NCBI RefSeq assembly: GCF_023544465.1
Contig: NZ_JALPVL010000001.1
Span: 186,001-250,000, forward strand
Length of the DNA stretch: 64,000 nt
Source: Paractinoplanes maris
Lineage (GTDB): Bacteria > Actinomycetota > Actinomycetes > Mycobacteriales > Micromonosporaceae
Direction: 5' to 3'
Shown here: one piece after another, positions 62,941 to 64,000 of the stretch
How positions within the stretch are numbered: position 1 is the stretch's first letter
How the letters are laid out: the number at the start of each line of letters is the position of its first letter
Notes under the pieces: model-generated
Seen by the model: only the letters and a program-made list of their open reading frames with translations
Database searches by the model: none
What the model was told of the DNA's origin: nothing
Program-made: the position numbers and the translations under genes

Positions 62941-62972
62941 TTCGCCCCCACCGGGGACCCGGTGGGGGCGAA
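62941..62972. terminator. Hairpin terminator after leuD
   Basis: A perfect 14-bp stem (TTCGCCCCCACCGG pairing with CCGGTGGGGGCGAA, loop GGAC) about 30 bp after the leuD stop. No U-run follows on the leuD strand, so it would be an I-shaped terminator. Confidence 0.7.
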
Positions 62973-63001
62973 AAAGCCTGTTCTGGCTTGGGAATCGAGG
63001 A

Positions 63002-63589
63002 TCAGGCGACAACCGGCTTGTAGGACGGACGACCCTTCTCGTACGTGGTGATGGCGCTCTCGTGGCGCAGCGTCAGTCCGATGTCGTCGAGGCCCTCCAT
63101 GAGGCGCCAGCGGCTGAAATCGTCGATGGGGAACGACCAGGAGGCGTCGTCGGCGACCACTCGGCGGCCTTCGAGGTCCACCGTGATCTGCTTTTCCGGC
63201 TCGCTTTCGGCCAGATCCCAGAGCGCCTCGACGGCCTTCTGATCGAGCTGGACCGGCAGCAGGCCCTCCTTGAGGGCGTTGCCCCGGAAAATGTCGCCGA
63301 AGCGGGCCGCGATGACCACCTTGAAGCCCCAGTCACGCAGCGCCCAGACGGCGTGCTGACGCGACGATCCGGTGCCGAAATTGGGGCCGGCGACCAGGAT
63401 CGTGGAGCCCGCGTGAGCCGGGTTGTGAAGCACGAATCCGGGATCCTCGCGCCAGGCGCTGAACAGACCGTCCTCGAATCCGGTGCGGGTGACCCGCTTC
63501 AGATACACGGCCGGAATGATCTGGTCGGTGTCCACATCAGAACGGCGCAGCGGCATCACTTTGCCGCTGTGGCTGACGAACTTGTCCAT
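63002..63589 (-). CDS. leuD: 3-isopropylmalate dehydratase, small subunit
   Basis: A 195-residue Leu[57 protein letters not shown]. With LeuC it isomerises isopropylmalate in leucine synthesis. It follows leuC by 15 bp on the same strand. Confidence 0.97.
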   Translation of the reverse strand: MDKFVSHSGKVMPLRRSDVDTDQIIPAVYLKRVTRTGFEDGLFSAWREDPGFVLHNPAHAGSTILVAGPNFGTGSSRQHAVWALRDWGFKVVIAARFGDIFRGNALKEGLLPVQLDQKAVEALWDLAESEPEKQITVDLEGRRVVADDASWSFPIDDFSRWRLMEGLDDIGLTLRHESAITTYEKGRPSYKPVVA

Positions 63590-63604
63590 CTCTCGTCCCT
63601 CGAT

Positions 63605-64000
63605 CTAGAGGTCGGCCGGGGCGGCCAGCTTGCCCACCACGGCGGTGGCGGCGGCAACCTGCGGCGAGACCAGGTGGGTACGCCCGCCCTTGCCCTGCCG
63701 GCCCTCGAAGTTGCGGTTGGAGGTCGACGCGGCGCGCTCGCCGGGGCTGAGCGTGTCCGGGTTCATGCCCAGGCACATCGAGCAGCCCGCGAACCGCCAC
63801 TCGGCGCCCGCCTCCGTGAAGATCTTGTCGAGCCCCTCGGCCTCGGCCGCCTCGCGCACCTTGTAGGACCCGGGCACGATCATCATGCGGACGCCGTCGT
63901 GCACCTTGTGACCGCGGATCACGTCGGCCGCAGCCCGCAGGTCCTCGATGCGGCCGTTGGTGCAGGAGCCCACGAAGACCACGTCGACCGCCACGTCCTT
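63605..64000 (-). CDS. leuC: 3-isopropylmalate dehydratase, large subunit (C-terminal part)
   Basis: The last 131 residues of LeuC; the rest lies beyond the right edge. [16 protein letters not shown] and [11 protein letters not shown] carry the iron-sulfur cluster cysteines, and [23 protein letters not shown] is the conserved C-terminal substrate region. Co-operonic with leuD. Confidence 0.97.
   Translation of the reverse strand, partial: KDVAVDVVFVGSCTNGRIEDLRAAADVIRGHKVHDGVRMMIVPGSYKVREAAEAEGLDKIFTEAGAEWRFAGCSMCLGMNPDTLSPGERAASTSNRNFEGRQGKGGRTHLVSPQVAAATAVVGKLAAPADL

Overview
The window is a high-GC actinobacterial chromosome segment. GTG starts are common, genes often overlap by 4 bp (ATGA/GTGA), PII sits with GlnD and AmtB, and there are an F420 gene (cofC), a SepIVA-like protein, a lysine/alanine-tailed HU and an LPXTG protein. 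Gene content and style suggest Micromonosporaceae (Actinoplanes-like); this is inferred without any database search. No tRNA, rRNA, CRISPR array, insertion sequence or prophage was seen.

The housekeeping backbone follows the order I recall from Mycobacterium tuberculosis. One run is glnD-glnB-amtB-ftsY-smc-mutM-rnc-plsX-rpmF-yceD-sepIVA-coaD-rsmD. The second is recG-DAK2 protein-rpmB-thiL-DUF3515-ddl-gpsA-cofC-ppk1-mutT1-hup-leuD-leuC. Accessory blocks are inserted into this backbone.

Region by region: (1) 1-2096, part of a resorcinol/hydroxyquinol catabolic operon, with a flavin monooxygenase and a fused maleylacetate reductase/hydroxyquinol 1,2-dioxygenase. (2) 2112-16044, a surface-glycan-type island of GtrA, a GtrB-like GT2, a large membrane protein, a CAP protein behind a candidate c-di-AMP riboswitch, and four pairs of paralogues: membrane-anchored methyltransferase-like proteins, coiled-coil/alpha-beta proteins, GT-B-like proteins, and GT2-GT-B double glycosyltransferases. 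(3) 16088-20259, the nitrogen operon amtB-glnB-glnD with a GlnR-like operator. (4) 20355-29503, a kinase-like phosphotransferase, ftsY, a PhoD-type phosphatase, a decayed ECF sigma factor with a frameshifted partner, a HAD hydrolase, smc and a small coiled-coil protein. (5) 29962-33409, a translationally coupled trio made of a PelF-like GT4, a polytopic membrane protein and a spherulin-4-like glycosidase. (6) 33363-39810, DNA repair, RNase III, phospholipid and ribosomal genes. (7) 40158-48525, an LPVTG wall protein, recG, a DAK2 protein, rpmB, thiL and small conserved proteins. (8) 48565-57131, ddl and gpsA separated by an insert carrying a PTP-like protein, a YtrA-type ABC operon with a palindromic operator, an SOS-box HNH gene and a PLP enzyme. 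(9) 57300-64000, cofC, a cold-shock-like protein, ppk1, mutT1, hup, leuD and partial leuC.

Short in-register tandem repeats inside coding sequence recur (cofC, rnc, the DAK2 gene, hup), which suggests ongoing slippage in this genome. The best candidates for undescribed biology are the paralogue-paired glycan island (2) and the Pel-like trio (5).
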